In this document: piece after piece, positions 12,144 through 25,963 of the stretch
Layout of the letters: the number at the start of each line of letters is the position of its first letter
Position numbering within the stretch: position 1 is the stretch's first letter
Assembly: GCA_959347315.1 (NCBI GenBank)
Contig: OY365811.1
Location: 31,629,711 to 31,693,710 of the forward strand
Length of the DNA: 64,000 bases
Source: Bimastos eiseni
Taxonomy: Eukaryota; Annelida; Clitellata; Crassiclitellata; Lumbricidae
Direction: 5' to 3'
Notes under the pieces: model-generated
Told to the model about the DNA's origin: nothing
Database searches by the model: none
Seen by the model: the letters and a program-made list of their open reading frames with translations, nothing else
Translations under genes and position numbers: made by a program

Positions 12144-15100
12144 TCAAAGTATAACACATCTCCATCCACCAGGTTTGTTCTTTGGTTTTGAGACTTCAAC
12201 ATTATCACGGGATCGATTTCCTCCAGCTCCGTTTCCATCCTGTAACCAGAAGTAGTGTTGTTTGTAGGACTCAAATGCATTAAGAGACTAAATGATAATC
12301 CTTGAGAAGCTAAAATAAATGAGAGAGAGAGAAATATCTATTGATTACCATTTAGCAATAGTACACATTTGCAGTATATCCATATTGAATATGTGCCATT
12401 TGAGATCAAAGGGTAAACCTGTAAGGAACATGTGGTTCTGCTATCTAGGTAACCCAATTTGCAATACTCATTTTAACATTTCAATGGTAATATGATACCA
12501 ATTGTATTCAGTCAATTGTTACCAATATTATAAAAGTAACTGAAAGAAAAGAAGAAACTGCAGTAGAGCAAAAACCAATTAGTAACACTAGTTCATGAAG
12601 TCAATATTAAAACCTACTACAGTGTTCTAGAACCACTACGAAATGTAAGAAGTATAGAAATAAGTAAATTATAAGAAATGGAAGAAAACAATAAACATAA
12701 AATAAAGAATATTCAGCCTATAATAAATACAGGAAAATGAAACAGCAAAACCAACTTTAACCTACTGCTGGACTATTTAATACCACTGCATAATTTATTA
12801 CATACTGATCAAATATAACTGGGCATTAAAAGATCAATATATAAACCTAGTATCAAACAAATTTATAAGCAATTTAGCGAAATTTGTACAAAAACAACTT
12901 CCGATCTAAATTACGACTACACAACTCCTGTATAATGTAATCAAACATTTGTATAGCTCCGCTCCAAATCAGCAGCAAAATGCCATGTAATGTAGTTTAA
13001 ACCATTGCAATTTAACAGGAACATGCCACAATGTTTCACAAGATATCTAATTTAAAAAATGCTTAGTCTGAGCCAATAATTAATGGGAAAAGAGCAGAGC
13101 TTTCAATATACAAACCATTTTCTTGTCCATCTTGCACTTTATATCGCGCGCTAATGCGATGAAAGCTTCCTCGACATTGATGCTGGCCTTAGCACTCGTC
13201 TCAAGAAACTTCACATTGTATTCTAGTGCCAACTGGTGACACAAAATCACAAAAACACATAAGTCTACATACAGGTTAGTAAGTGAACTCAGTAGTGAGT
13301 GAACAGTATCTGCACCGTATGTTGGCAAAACATGCTTTCTGGAATAAATCAATGTCACTCGGAATTTCTACCTATTCCTTCTCCTCCTATTCACCCTTAC
13401 CCTTTCTTGCCTCTCCCTCTTTAATCAGCTATTAGACATGCAAGCAACTGCCATATATGTTCTTATATTGTATACCATGCAGCGACATAGCCAACCCATG
13501 AAAAAACACATGTAAATGAATTATTGAAATTGTAACTGTGACCACAGGATTATGAAGTGCCGACTTGTAAGGGAATACAGTTTGAACCTCGTCTGAGACA
13601 ATCCAGCCAATTACGTAATGGTGTTTAATAAATAATCAACAATAATAATAAGGAAGGTTCATCAGAGGTGTAAATAACCCGAAAACACAAGACCAAGCAA
13701 GATCAGACAGAATTAATAGTTTTAGCAAATATCCCTGTCAATTAGCTTAACTTGAACTAGATGATTGCATAACTGAATTGGTGAACTTGATTGAAACTGG
13801 TCAGTTCATCATTCTTAGTCATAGTAAGTTATGGCAAAAACTTGAAATAGAAACCCAAGCCCTTGTTTCGTACGAAGTTGAAACCCGTACAGCGAAAAAA
13901 GAAACAAGCCTATGACATACTCATATTGTGCCACTAGAGGCAAATGGTGGCCAGCAATAGGTCCCAAGAGTTAACAGGGCAGAGATGCTACGTTTAATGG
14001 TTTTTGAATCATCAGGTCTGATGAAACTGATGCATTTAACTGAAGTGGTGCTCAATGAATATTGGTGTCTTTAGACTGAAAGCCTTCATGCATACACACG
14101 ATTTTATTTATAACTGGGTACTTCCTTCACAAATCAACCAAATCGAATGCATTGCATAAAGTTTTGCGATATAGTTTCGTCATACAAATATATCAATACA
14201 AGCATCATACAGTGCCTGGTCTGGGGCCAGTCAATTCCTTCACCTTAATTTCTGGATTAAAATTGCTCCTTGTAGGCATAGACCCTTCAAATATGCAGAT
14301 GACTGTTGTAGGGATGAACCGAGTTTGCGGAGTCCGAGTATCGAGTTTTACGAGTTGAATTTTGCTAAAATATTATCCGACCCTTGATTCATCACAGGTT
14401 AACAGCAAGTAACATAATAATAGGTCATAATAATCTAATGCAATTGAACTTTTATATAGCTCCTTTTAAAGATATCTACACAGAGGTGCTCTTTGTTCTA
14501 GCTTATACGATGTCATTATGAACGAATATGTCACATCAGTTAGCAAAACACCGTACATACACACATACATACCTACATATATGGCACATCCATACATACA
14601 AGAGATGAACAAAATTCAGTTCCTGACCTCAGCACCTCGTTCTTTGGAGACCTTGCGACGGTCGTTCATGTCGCATTTGTTACCAATGATCATCCTCTCA
14701 ACATCTGAAGAGGCATGCTGTGCAGTCAAATACAATAAAAGTAAGAAGAAACAACAATATATACATGTAAGTAGGTCAAAGACATAATCATGACATACAT
14801 ACACGCTGCTTATCTGAAAAGCTCTTCTATGTAGATATTAAATAGTAGTGGTGACAGTGGGCATCCTCATCTCAAACCTCTGCCCACCTTTCCTGGTTTG
14901 AGTACTCTCCGTCTATTTTATCTGCATCGTCTGCCCCATGTACAAGTTTCCTATCAATCTTCCGTCTCTACAATTATATTCACATCTGCCTCAACTCATG
15001 TAATAGCCTTCTCAAGTCGACTAGAGCTATCAAATGACCATTCTGGCAGCTTCTCTCTATTAGTACTCTTAGTGTTCCTATCACAGCCCGAGTTTCCTTT

Positions 15101-15591
15101 CAATTTATAAACACAAACTGATCAACTCCCAGCCCATCAACTGCCTTTGCTTGCACTATAATCGCTATTATTCTCAACATGATTTCTGATGCATGATACA
15201 TAGACAGATAGGTCTTAAGTTTAGACAGCATAACATCCAACAACTGAAATTACACCCTGCGCTGGCTTTCCGTTGAGGATAGAGTTAGGCTTACGATACG
15301 TCTCCTATGGTGGGCCTCACTGGTTGGCACTGCACCGGGAGTTCTGAGTTCGAATCTCATGTCAAACACATCAATGATTGTTGCTCTACTGCTAGTGGAG
15401 ATATGCAGGTGACACATTTCTACACATCAGCTTGAGCACATCATACAATCTCATGTCTTGGACCTTCCACTTAACTGGTGCATTTAACTATTCAGCAAAA
15501 CATAAGTATTGCTATGATCATTAGATAATTAATCATGGATGTATTGTCAGTGTAAGGCATTAAAATGTGCTATGTATGAGGTGCTTTGATG

Positions 15592-15622
<31 letters not shown>

Positions 15623-18600
15623 CTATAAGTATGAATGTATACATACATGTATGAATTCTAATAACTTTAACGATTAAATACAGACCAGACGCTGAATCAG
15701 AATGGTCAAAATCAAATGTTGTCACCTCCTCGATGTTTCGAATCCAATTCCTGATGTTGTCAAATGACTTTTCGTTCGTAATGTCATAAACCAAAATAAT
15801 TCCCTGAAGAAAAATAGAGAGCACAAAAGATACAGACACTTCAGTATACAACTAACAGAAATTCTAACAATTTAATCAAAGGAAGAATTGACGATCAAGA
15901 AAAAAATAGAAGACCCTGACAGATGCCACTGGATTGGATGTTGATAATCCTGAACATCAAAAGTGACATTCAGATTCGCTTCAAATGCACATTAGAAACG
16001 TCATATATTATGCGTATATGATAAAACAAAGATACTCAGTCCTTTGAACTCATTTCTGCCAGTGGGAACATAAATAGGCTTACTAATGTTGGTCATAGAA
16101 CTATATATTCAGCATGGAGTATGAAGCCTTAGCAACTCAATAATTTTTTTAGTTGTATTTAAACATTTATAGAGTGCATCTAGTAGGGTGAACCGTTCAG
16201 AAACGTTGCAAGTGCGCAAAAAGAACATTCTATTAATCACAGTAGAACATGTAACAATGATTAGTGCACTGGATTCTCAACTCACATGTTGGCAATTCAA
16301 ATCCTTGCCAGGATAAAAGATATTATGATTTTTGTCACAGTTGCACCAATAGTGAACTCAGTCATCAAACAAGCAATAATGGGCAGATTAGAAGGGGACA
16401 CATACTCTAGACACTATAGATTAGAAGAATTCCACCTACTCATGTATGCTGATGTTAAGAAATTGAAGTTGATAGCACTTCATACAGAAAGGTTAAGGGA
16501 TTAATCTGCTTCTTGTTCTTCACCCAAATGATGGTGAATCCAATACTAACAATAATCTTTGAGCGGTGATGTGGATTTTAACCTATGACCACTTGAGACA
16601 TATCAACAACCCACAATATATACACACGTCATACAGAGTCATTAAACAAGCAAGAAACCATTGTCAGGAGAGCCGTTTTCCTTTTCAACTTTGTTATGTG
16701 ATGAAATTTAGAGCTACAAAGCAACTTTTCAATTTACCATGGCGCCTCTGTAATATGCTGTTGTAATTGTTCGAAACCTTTCTTGGCCGGCAGTATCCCT
16801 ATTATCAGAAAAATTACAAACCTATTCAGAATAGCATTTAAATAGCATACTTCAAACACTGTGTAACAATAATTAAAGATCTCTGAAAGATTAAACTTAC
16901 AGTCTAGAAACATCCAATAAACCACAATTTGCCAAAGATATGTATGTGTCTGGTAACTCTGGTTAATTCAGAGCAGCAAAACTAGTTGTAAAGAGCTTGT
17001 TACATGTCCTAGGTACAGTGTACACACATGCTTACGTACCACAGTAGAGACTTTATAAAGCATCATAAATCCTACACTAACCCTAACCCTGACCCCAACC
17101 CTGATCCTAACTCTAATCCTAACTGTAAATGGGTGATTTTACATACCGCCCAAACTCTAAGAAATCAGGCATTTTACAAAATTCCTATTTCACACATTAC
17201 CTGTAACATATATATAACCATAACCAAGAATTTTAGTGATGACTGACCAAGCAATAAACAAATATATGTACCCACATATAATTTATATTTATATGTAAAC
17301 TGAAAACGACTAAACAGACTGCTCAAGGGGTGCTATATAAACTTAAAAATGAATCAATCGATGAAGGAAATGTACGATATAAAAAATACACCGCAAGCAT
17401 AAGAACAAATGAATAACAACATCAATTACGCATATACAAAGACATTATATACAGCAAATCTATACTGTAGCACATAAATCTCTATCTCTATCTCTCCGTG
17501 CACAGCGCAATGTGTCGCCATGTATACGTAGGCGAAAAAGTCCTTGAGTACTCTATCATAACATCTTCTTCTCCACACTTGAGTTCACGGCTCATTCGGC
17601 GTTTAACACAGCAATATAGTATGCGGCAAGAATTGGTCATCCTGGCCTAAAATAATGTCATTATTCACCAGGCAAACAACATTACCTTAGCTATATTTCG
17701 AAATCAACAGCAAAAAGAGAATCATGCAATGAATGTTCCAGATTTCATTTGGACATTATCTCTACCCATGGGTGTCATGCCAGCAATAAATTGCTGAGAC
17801 AACCGAGATTAATCTACTCGTAATCCAATAACGAACTCCGTTTGCATGCAGGTTGAATCATAAATCCAACTGTACAAAGTTCACATGCAATGCAGAACAG
17901 AGATTCAGATGACATTAGGAAACATTGCAACAGACTGGAGAACTTCCCAAGACATGAGAAGCTCAATAACAATTTAGAGTCTACTGGAGACAGAGTCAGG
18001 ACAGTTCAGATATTCAGTGAATTATGGAAGTACACATACACACACAGGCATATACAAACTAACAAACATACATAAATAATACCCAATTGTGAGCTACAAT
18101 TCGTATTTCTGTTAAAAGACATGAACTATTCACTGCAGTCTATAGCTGCTATCCGTGCTGTTTGTCAACAGGCAGCACTGATAGCCTGCTAGCAGGACAA
18201 TTGTCCCTTCTTAGTCGATTGTTTGTTTCCCAATAACTTGTCTACTTTTATTAATCAATCAATACAAACTTAATATAACGACCCTTATATCCTACTCACA
18301 TTCTGTGATCAGCACACAAGACGCATAAACAGAAATCAGAAAAAAACAATGCCTTCAAAATCTAACATCGTTTACACAACTAAGTGCACAGCGCTTTCAG
18401 TTGGCCAAGAAAGGTGCTATATAAATGTTCAGGAACAAACAACTTCGATGATACAGATGCACATTTCATACAAAACTTCTGATTTAGACCTTCATACACT
18501 AATCATAGGGTAAACAGCACAGACATACATACAGGTTTAGACACAACACAATTATACAGAGCCACAAAATAATGTGCAAACATAACCATAGCCAAAACAT

Positions 18601-21600
18601 ACTTATATGGATATACACAAACAGACAAACACAAGTGCAAGCAGACAATCACATGTTCCAACACAAACAGCCACATACATCAGCACATAAATCATAAAGA
18701 ACCAAAGAAACAGTTGTTCTGTTAGTTCACAAGGGTCATCCACGAGATGACAAAAAGCAACGTCAGAAAATGAATTCAGGTCAGTGGTTGAACAGTTTCC
18801 TGTTCTAAGACATGCATTGCCACCCTCCTCCTTCATCAAGGCTTGGGACAGGCACTACTCAAGCATAGCAGTACATCCAGTGGCTTGTATATGCTGACAA
18901 TTATGTAACCAATCATTTTATTGACAAACTCCAAAGTGGTACAAAGATATAGAATTAATAATTAGATGAAAATAATCAACAGAGGTTCAAAGGGAAGAAA
19001 TGACGAAACCCCTAAGTGACCCCTAAGGGAACAATGAGGTTATGAAATCAGTTAAGTCGGACATACATATCTTTTTAAGAATTTTTATACAGCCGATGTT
19101 GCGCATTCCAACGATGCTTCAAAATGTTTAACTAAATAGCATAACTGTGGGACAAACAAATAACATAATAGCCTAAAATAAGCACTTTTAACACACCATA
19201 TGCCATCAACTGAACCAGGGATAAGTCAATTGATAACAGTTATAATCCTAGGCAAATAACAACTGGCAAACAAAACTCAACATGTAGTTTAAACTTTTGC
19301 CATGTAAATTGCTTCAAAGACCCTTCAAAGACTTCTGGACTAGACTCTGAGATGTGTCTATTTGTGGCTGATCACAATATTAGGGGAGGGGTAAAGGGGC
19401 TCTTTCTAACAATGTAATTGTCTTATCAGTGACAGGACATCAACACTAGGAAACCCAGCTACCATAGCATTTTACTTACATGGAATAGACCTACATCAAG
19501 GTTTAAACAGTAACTAAAACAAAGGGAAACCTAGAACAGTCGGGAAGCCAAGTGGCCCAGTCAATACATGAATGCAAAGATCTGCGCTACCTTTAACCTT
19601 AAAACTGACACAATCAGCTTTAGCTTTTGACCTTTAAACTGATTTCTGTTATATGACCAGTCATTTGTTTATTGATAAGCAGAACAACGATTTTGATTGT
19701 GCTCAAATGAAATAAAAAATTGTAGTATATAGAGTAAAACATATGAAGTGCAAAGATGACATTGTGCATACAAGGTAAAGAGTTTAAAAATGCTACAGTA
19801 ACACAAGCATAGTTGTAATAAACGTTAACAATATTGTGAAATCTAAATTATGATGTAACATAAGTGCAAGCTGATGATGAAAAGACCCTTTTGCAATATC
19901 TTCTGTTGGCACTCTGCCTCCCTAGGTTTTGTACGTCCAGTGTCGCCATGTCATGTGTTCTGGCTACATCTTTAACTTGATGTAACCCTCCCTCATCATC
20001 CAATCTAATGGCATCCTTCTCTGTCTTCCTCTTGTCTCTTCCTCCTCCATTCTTGCATCAGTCGTTATTGTTAGGTGGGAGTTCCCCTTATTATGTGGCC
20101 CAAACACTTCTATGTCTGCTTCTAATTATTCCTATCAGGGATTTTTTTCATCCACCATTTGTAATGTCCATTGTTTGTCCTGCATTTCATCCAGCTGACT
20201 CCCTCCATTCTTCACCCCATCCACCTCTCATGGTGAGACTGCTGGTAAAGCAATTGCCAGTTCACAGCATAAGATAGTTTGCAAAGAACTGACCTACATA
20301 ATAATTGCCATAAAAGAATTATCCATGGTAGATACAGTACATCAAGGCAACATAAGATGCTTTTGCTATCGAATGAAGAAATGTAAAATACTGAATGCAG
20401 TATTATGATTCATTCAAGGGCAAATGAAATAATTTGGCAAAAGATGAACAGCTGCCATCTTGTGGGTATATGCATTCAGAGGACTCCATTGGTAATAGTG
20501 CAAACAGTCGCAACCATTGCCAGAAACACAAATGACTATGTACTAAAAAGCTATACATGCGTTTAGGAAATCTGTAACAATGCCAATATGTTTCTAAAAG
20601 TAATATTTTGCACAATATCATTCGCAGTGAGATTTCGTCGCTCTTACTAATCATGAACTAGAGACACCAATAAACATTCACCAGGTTAACCTGCTCACAT
20701 TCATTGCCTTACCATTCATTAAACTCAGATTGAATCATCAACGCTCAATACTTGACATAGGCCAATACCAAATGAAACAATCACTTCATCAGAGGATAAA
20801 TACTTGAATCTAAACCACGAAATAGCTACTATGCACTGCATGCATCAAATGAAAATAATACATAATACAGTCGCATGGTTGCTTGTCAGTTGTTAATCAT
20901 CACTAGTGGTGAAAAGACTTTATCCCTGGCACTTGAATTAATTCTGAAGTGATACTTAACTACCCACCACTTTGTCATTGGATGAAATAAATTCTTCAAA
21001 GTCAAACCTCAGATGCACAAAGAACTGCTTTTGCTATTCAGTAGCTGGTCCAAAGCTTTTGACTCATCCTCACTTCTAGAACAGTTTTTGGGTTAAACCT
21101 GACACTATCATTTCAACCTCATCCGTCGTCTTCTTTTGGCTGTGTTTGATAAGGCTATCAATGGGTACCCGGGTACCCGCCCGAGGCTGACTACCCGGGT
21201 AATGAAATCGGTACCCGAAATTCCGTAAAAATGCGCTATTTTACCTGAACACATGCCAGAAATATTACGTTGGTCGTATTGGCCGACTGCCCGGGCAAAG
21301 AAGTCGGTTATCAGGTAACGACAGTCCGCTAAAAATGCGCGATTTTACCCGAACATATTGTCAGAAATATTCCGTTGGTCATACTGGTCAACTGCCTGGG
21401 GTATGAAATCGATTCCTGGGTGCCTTACATCGGGAACAAAATATCTACGCTGTCGGGCACCTGTGTACCAGACCACGTGGATCGACAGGTACCCGAGTCG
21501 TGATTTCAACATGTTTTGACAGCCTTAGTGTTAGGTCACCCTTTCTATTCTTTAAACCAACGTGACCTCTTGGTAACTTTAACTCGAACTTCCACTGTCC

Positions 21601-24135
21601 AACACTGCTCTTATGCCCATCTGTGACCCCTTTGCAATTGAATAATTATCTATCTATGACTCGTTCTATGATCTTAACTGGGGTTAATTCCGTTTCAGTC
21701 CATACTCTTAAAAGACTTCTTTCATGTGAGACTTTTAGCACTGGGAGTGCCTCTGATTAAACCATACTGCAAGAGGTGCTTTAGAAATTCGTAAATTTAT
21801 ATAATACTCATCTCTTTAAGTCATGATATTAGACTAGACTAGACTCCAGGCCATGGCCTGAGAGCTCATCATATGTCAAAGTGCTTTATAGAAACAAATG
21901 TGTATGGCATACTAGAATCACAGACCGTATACCTTGATTCGGTCTTGCAAGCACCTATTGATATCCCTAGCAAAAACATCTCAACATCAGGCTGAATTAT
22001 AATTCTATCCACGTTCCGAATTCATGGTTAGCATTATACTCATGATTTAGAAATATAGTAAAAAATACTGAATGGGGGGAGAGGCATCAGTTATTCATGT
22101 AATTTATGATTTCACCTATTTTGGTCAAATTCCACACCCCAACCGCTTTGACAGAGGCTCTGTTCAAGACAGAGGTATCTAGGACTGGCCAGTCTGTCTC
22201 ATTTCCAGCTGCTTTGGCAGCTGTAAACACTTCCCCTAGTCCCTTCAAACATCTCTGGGAAAACGCAGGAATATCCCAAAATGCAATTCTTTGGCAAACT
22301 ATCTAAAAAATGATTTACGTGGGATTGCTTAATAATGATAACAATACATATGCACTGAAAACTGAAAGGTAGATCTGCTGCTACCTCTACACATTTATTG
22401 TTAAGAATTTCTCAAATGTGCCCTTAACCAGACCAACTCATCGTCATTTTTTCAGAACAATTCCAAGCTCCAGAATGTCTCTAAATTCAAAGTCTAAAAT
22501 CGACATGCAGACACCCACCATGAAATCCTATCAATGCATGACCGATGAAACAATCCAGAGTCTAAAGAAGGCAATGCTTATTAGTTACTTAGTCAAGGCA
22601 AACTAAATAATCGATTAGCTTAGTTCGTGTAGGCGTGAAGTGGTGTCAACTAGGTTCAAGCATAATTAACAACATAAATATCATTACCCATAAAGAATTG
22701 TTTGAATATTACTATACCAGATCTGTAGTTTAATTCTTTTGCCATCCAGTTCTATCGTTCGTATTTTGAAGTCAATACCTACAACAGAATTGAACAATTT
22801 CTAATCAAATAGATTAAAATACTAACAGACATATAAATTTGTTAGATTGCTACACTCATCCATAAATTTTGCAGCTAACCATCTAGCACAGCAGCTTCTT
22901 TTTGACAAAATATTTCTGCCTCACAGAAAATACATGTACAATCGTTCATGTTTACCAATTTATACCTACAGAATCTTTCAATTATGCACATGACAATAAT
23001 AAAATATTCACGCATGTGGTAAATTATGCAAAATTATTCAACAGAAACAGAAATAAATATCACATGTAAAACTAACACTAACAAGAGATAATAATTATTA
23101 CTGCAATGACTCTAACATTGACTACAGGGACACGACAACGGAAAGCCAAACCTTTTGTAATAGAAGCTGCTTACTAATTTTATGTCATATGACACAGAAA
23201 TGCAAGAAATTTGCAATATATAACAAAATATCACTTCTGCAACCGAACCTGTACAGAATTCTGCAGGTGAATTCCTTTGTACACAGGCAAGTGCACTGTA
23301 AAGAAAGATTAAATTTCCTTTAATATGTCGTAAGGATTGGTTAGGTATTGTGAGGGTGTAAATCGGTTAGGAGTCGTGAGAGTCGGTTTTAGCTATATGC
23401 AACAAACCTCAGCCGCAAAAGTCATTTCCTCATGTGTTACAAGGTCTAAATTTCTTTTAGGATGTGTCATAGGCATCATGAGGGTCGGTTAGGTTCAGGT
23501 TAAGAGTCGATTAGAGTCAAGGTTAGGATCATTTTTAGATATATAAAAAACATTCCTCCAGGTGATGCATGGCCAAATATTCAGCCACAGAAGCATCGTG
23601 CTGGTCTACTACGTAGTGTAATGCTTTTGGCTACAACATAAACTAAAGTTTTACTTCTACGGCCGGAAAGCGCATAAACTTTCGCGGGTGACGAACATGC
23701 ACAACCTTCGTCTTTTAATACGAGTCGTGAAGGTCGTTAAATGTCAGGTTAGGCAAAGTGAGGTTCGGTTAGGGTCAGGATGTGTGGTGTGAGATCGTTT
23801 AGGATCAGAGTCGTTCATAAACACTTGCGAAAAACGTGTGTTGCGCGTCCTAAGTTTTGGCCGCAGAAGTAGTATACAAAGCAATTGATGGCAACTCCTA
23901 TTATCACAGTTAACTAGTTTCTGCTGTTGTGTATCTAACGAAAGTATATCAATGTGCTCATCATGCTACGATAATTTTTATGCTTTGTTTTTAACGAACG
24001 CTGAAGCAAACCTATGGTAGATATGAAAGTGGAATTGTACGCGTCTTCAGAGAAGCGAAATAGAACGCATGTCTTTCCAACGCCAGAATCGCCGATTAGT
24101 AAGAGTTTAAAAAGATAATCGTAGGTTTTCGCCAT
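12144..24135 (-). CDS. RAB8: Ras-related GTPase Rab8, complete (seven coding exons)
   Basis: Exons in transcript order: 24135-24012, 22778-22718, 16798-16738, 15803-15726, 14717-14628, 13232-13116, 12239-12144. They total 627 bases, 208 residues and a stop, one residue longer than vertebrate Rab8A. Rab8 is a prenylated GTPase directing vesicles to the plasma membrane and cilium. Visible motifs: start [20 protein letters not shown] with P-loop GDSGVGKT (15-22), switch I FISTIGIDFK, WDTAGQE (62-68), Rab-family [20 protein letters not shown] (121-124), ETSAK (149-153), and a C-terminal CVIL single-cysteine prenylation box comparable to CVLL of Rab8A. Every junction keeps frame. Near-identity in the first 42 residues separates Rab8 from Rab10 and Rab13. 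The hypervariable tail (178-204, Gly/Asn/Lys-rich) differs from vertebrates, as expected. The largest intron, 16799-22717, is 5.9 kb. Confidence 0.97.
15260..15480 (+). mobile_element. Possible tRNA-related SINE fragment
   Basis: GAGTTCGAATCTC near 15347 is a good box B, and GGTTGGCACTGC upstream could be a degraded box A. It is in a Rab8 intron, antisense to the gene. No intact cloverleaf is seen, so it is not a tRNA gene. Confidence 0.35.
15593..15624. repeat. (TA)n microsatellite
   Basis: About 15 TA dinucleotides in the Rab8 intron that follows the exon encoding [15 protein letters not shown]. Confidence 0.95.
17072..17125. repeat. Degenerate telomere-like CCCTAA repeats
   Basis: A run of CTAACCCTAACCCTGACCCC and variants (CCTGATCCTAACTCTAATCC). 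Only two units are exact CCCTAA. It is a short interstitial degenerate tract, not a telomere. Confidence 0.7.
17312..17368 (+). mobile_element. L2-type 3' tail
   Basis: CTCAAGGGGTGCTATATAAA followed by a tail of short AATGAATCAATC units. This is the LINE/SINE end signature, lying in a Rab8 intron. Confidence 0.5.
18391..18432 (+). mobile_element. L2-type 3' hairpin and tail
   Basis: GCGCTTTC and GAAAGGTGC can pair around TTGGCCAA-rich bases, followed by TATATAAATGTTC. This is the clearest copy of the L2 3' hairpin in the window. Confidence 0.6.
21150..21527. mobile_element. hAT-like MITE built from about 100-bp diverged repeats
   Basis: The left end TAAGGCTATCAA and the right end TTGACAGCCTTA are inverted repeats. 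Flanks GTGTTTGA and GTGTTAGG match at six of eight positions, a decayed duplication. Inside, roughly 100-bp units (beginning GGCTGACTACCCGGGTAATG, then GGCCGACTGCCCGGGCAAAG, then GGTCAACTGCC) repeat about two and a half times, each with AAAATGCGC.ATTTTACC.GAACA. Confidence 0.6.
23330..23850. repeat. GGTTAGG/GTCGTGAGGGTCGG-rich repeat block
   Basis: Many copies of GGTTAGGGTC, GTGAGGGTCGG and GTTAGGTTCAGG are interleaved with segments rich in GGCCGCAGAAG. The same vocabulary fills the Mutator-like MITE at 62015-62277, so this is probably one or more decayed relatives. TACTTCTACGGCC near 23655 and GGCCGCAGAAGTA near 23860 may be inverted ends, but no target duplication was found. It lies in Rab8 intron 1 and the adjoining part toward exon 1. 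Confidence 0.5.
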
Positions 24136-25852
24136 TATAAACTGGGTTACTAAACTTTTGGTAAACTTTTCAAGTTTATTGTCGACGTCTTTTAATATCA
24201 ATTGCCAACACAAACTAGGAAGTCGCTTTGTGCGAGGTAAGTGGCCGAACATGTAGGTGTGGTGAACAGCTGGCTACAAGCGTATGACTATGATGGGCGT
24301 TTCACGTGCAAATAATATCGATATGGTCGACAATAAGCATAACTACTAAAATGCCAAATTGCGATTAATAAGTTATTATGTCATGTCTCACAATTTACGT
24401 GTAGCTTGTAGGCGAAGTATGCCTACAACTTTACAACCTAAATGTGTTGCGCATCGGTAAAAAAGTTTTATCAGTATAAAGAGCACAAAATAATAGTATA
24501 CATGCGCCTAGATCAATATAGCGCATATCACCAATACCACAGCTAAAGGTATGCTGCTGCTACTACTCTTGCTAGGCTTCTACTATGGTAGTATTCGTAT
24601 ATCACCACCGCCAATTATTGTAGGTCTATTAATTACTGATGTACATACTATATATGCAGGGTCCGATTTGTCAAAAATGTAGCAGAGGGGTCAAAAATAT
24701 AATTATACAAAAAGATCTAATAATAATTTCCTAAGCCGCAATGAATTTAATATTTGCGATTTGCTCCTTACGTTTCAAACCCCTTGGCTAGTCTGATTAA
24801 CACAGAAAAAATAATAGAAATAGCCAACATTTCCAACTTTCCTTATTTTTTGTCAAGTAATGAACTTCCACAATAAGTCAAGATTCTGCAATGACTAGCA
24901 GTGTGAGTCGATGCAAGTATGACAAATGAATACATTTTAATAATAATGATAATATTAACAATTAAAAACGTGCTAATAGGCCTATCATGTCAAGCAACCA
25001 CATGGAATCTACAAAAACATTATGTAAAACTTATTTTTTACATTTCCTAATCCTTAATAAAAAAGCGTTTATTATGTTCACGTAATTTTAAACTTTCATA
25101 TAAAAAAATAGAAAGTCTTGACTTAGTCTACAAGAAAAACACAGTTTAACTTAGCATGTCAGGCAAGTGATCTATGCCTACATGTTAAATTACTGTCAGT
25201 AAAGCGAGTTAACATGTCGTAATTATAATCTGCACACTTTCAGGAACCCATGCGCGGGGCACCAGCTCATTAACGAGCAACGAAATTTCGGAACTCGCCT
25301 TCTATCTACATGTGAACAACTTTGCGTAGGCCTTGTAGGCTTACTGTAGCAACAGCACACCATGTCGCATTTTAAATTTATTCATAACACATGCGTAATT
25401 AAATTTACTCAAAAGTTTAAAAGGTTTTTACAAGTAAATTATGTTACAGTATATGTACTGAGTAACTTACCTTCTAGCATTATGACATTTTGAAGAAAGA
25501 AGATATCGTTTGCTGACTGCTAACTCGCTACATTTCTGTTAATTAAATCCAACGCTGCGGCAAGGCAGAATCAATCAAATGCTCTTTTTGTGATATATAT
25601 ATTTTGTTTAGGTCTACGGGCGTCCGCAGGAATATTCAACTGGTTGCTTGATGCTGCCTACTGACTCACAAAGTGGAGTTAGATTCAATTTCACTTTGAC
25701 GACTTACTAACTCATCGAAGCTTGGGCTAGTTCCGAAGTTAGCGTGGGGTTCGGAATATTTAAAAATCTGGATGAACGTGTGTTTTATCTGGCATATAAT
25801 GCAAGAATATGGTTTCTGAGCGTCGCTCCAGCCTCCATATATATATATTTAT

Positions 25853-25853
25853 T

Positions 25854-25903
<50 letters not shown>

Positions 25904-25915
25904 ACACACACACAT

Positions 25916-25961
<46 letters not shown>
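25853..25961. repeat. (CA)n followed by (TA)n microsatellite
   Basis: About 75 bases of CA with a few TA interruptions, then about 30 bases of pure TA. Confidence 0.97.

Positions 25962-25963
<2 letters not shown>

Noticed and set aside
14303..14400. TAGGGATGAACCGAG start resembling a hAT end
   Set aside because: No matching inverted end or target duplication found downstream.
16255..16310. Possible tRNA/SINE with GGCAATTCAAATCC box-B-like motif
   Set aside because: No convincing box A or shared body; too decayed to annotate.
17072..17125. Interstitial telomere
   Set aside because: Only two exact CCCTAA units; the rest is degenerate.
24657..24720. CAGGGTCCGATTTGTC, another possible hAT left end
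   Set aside because: No matching right end was located.
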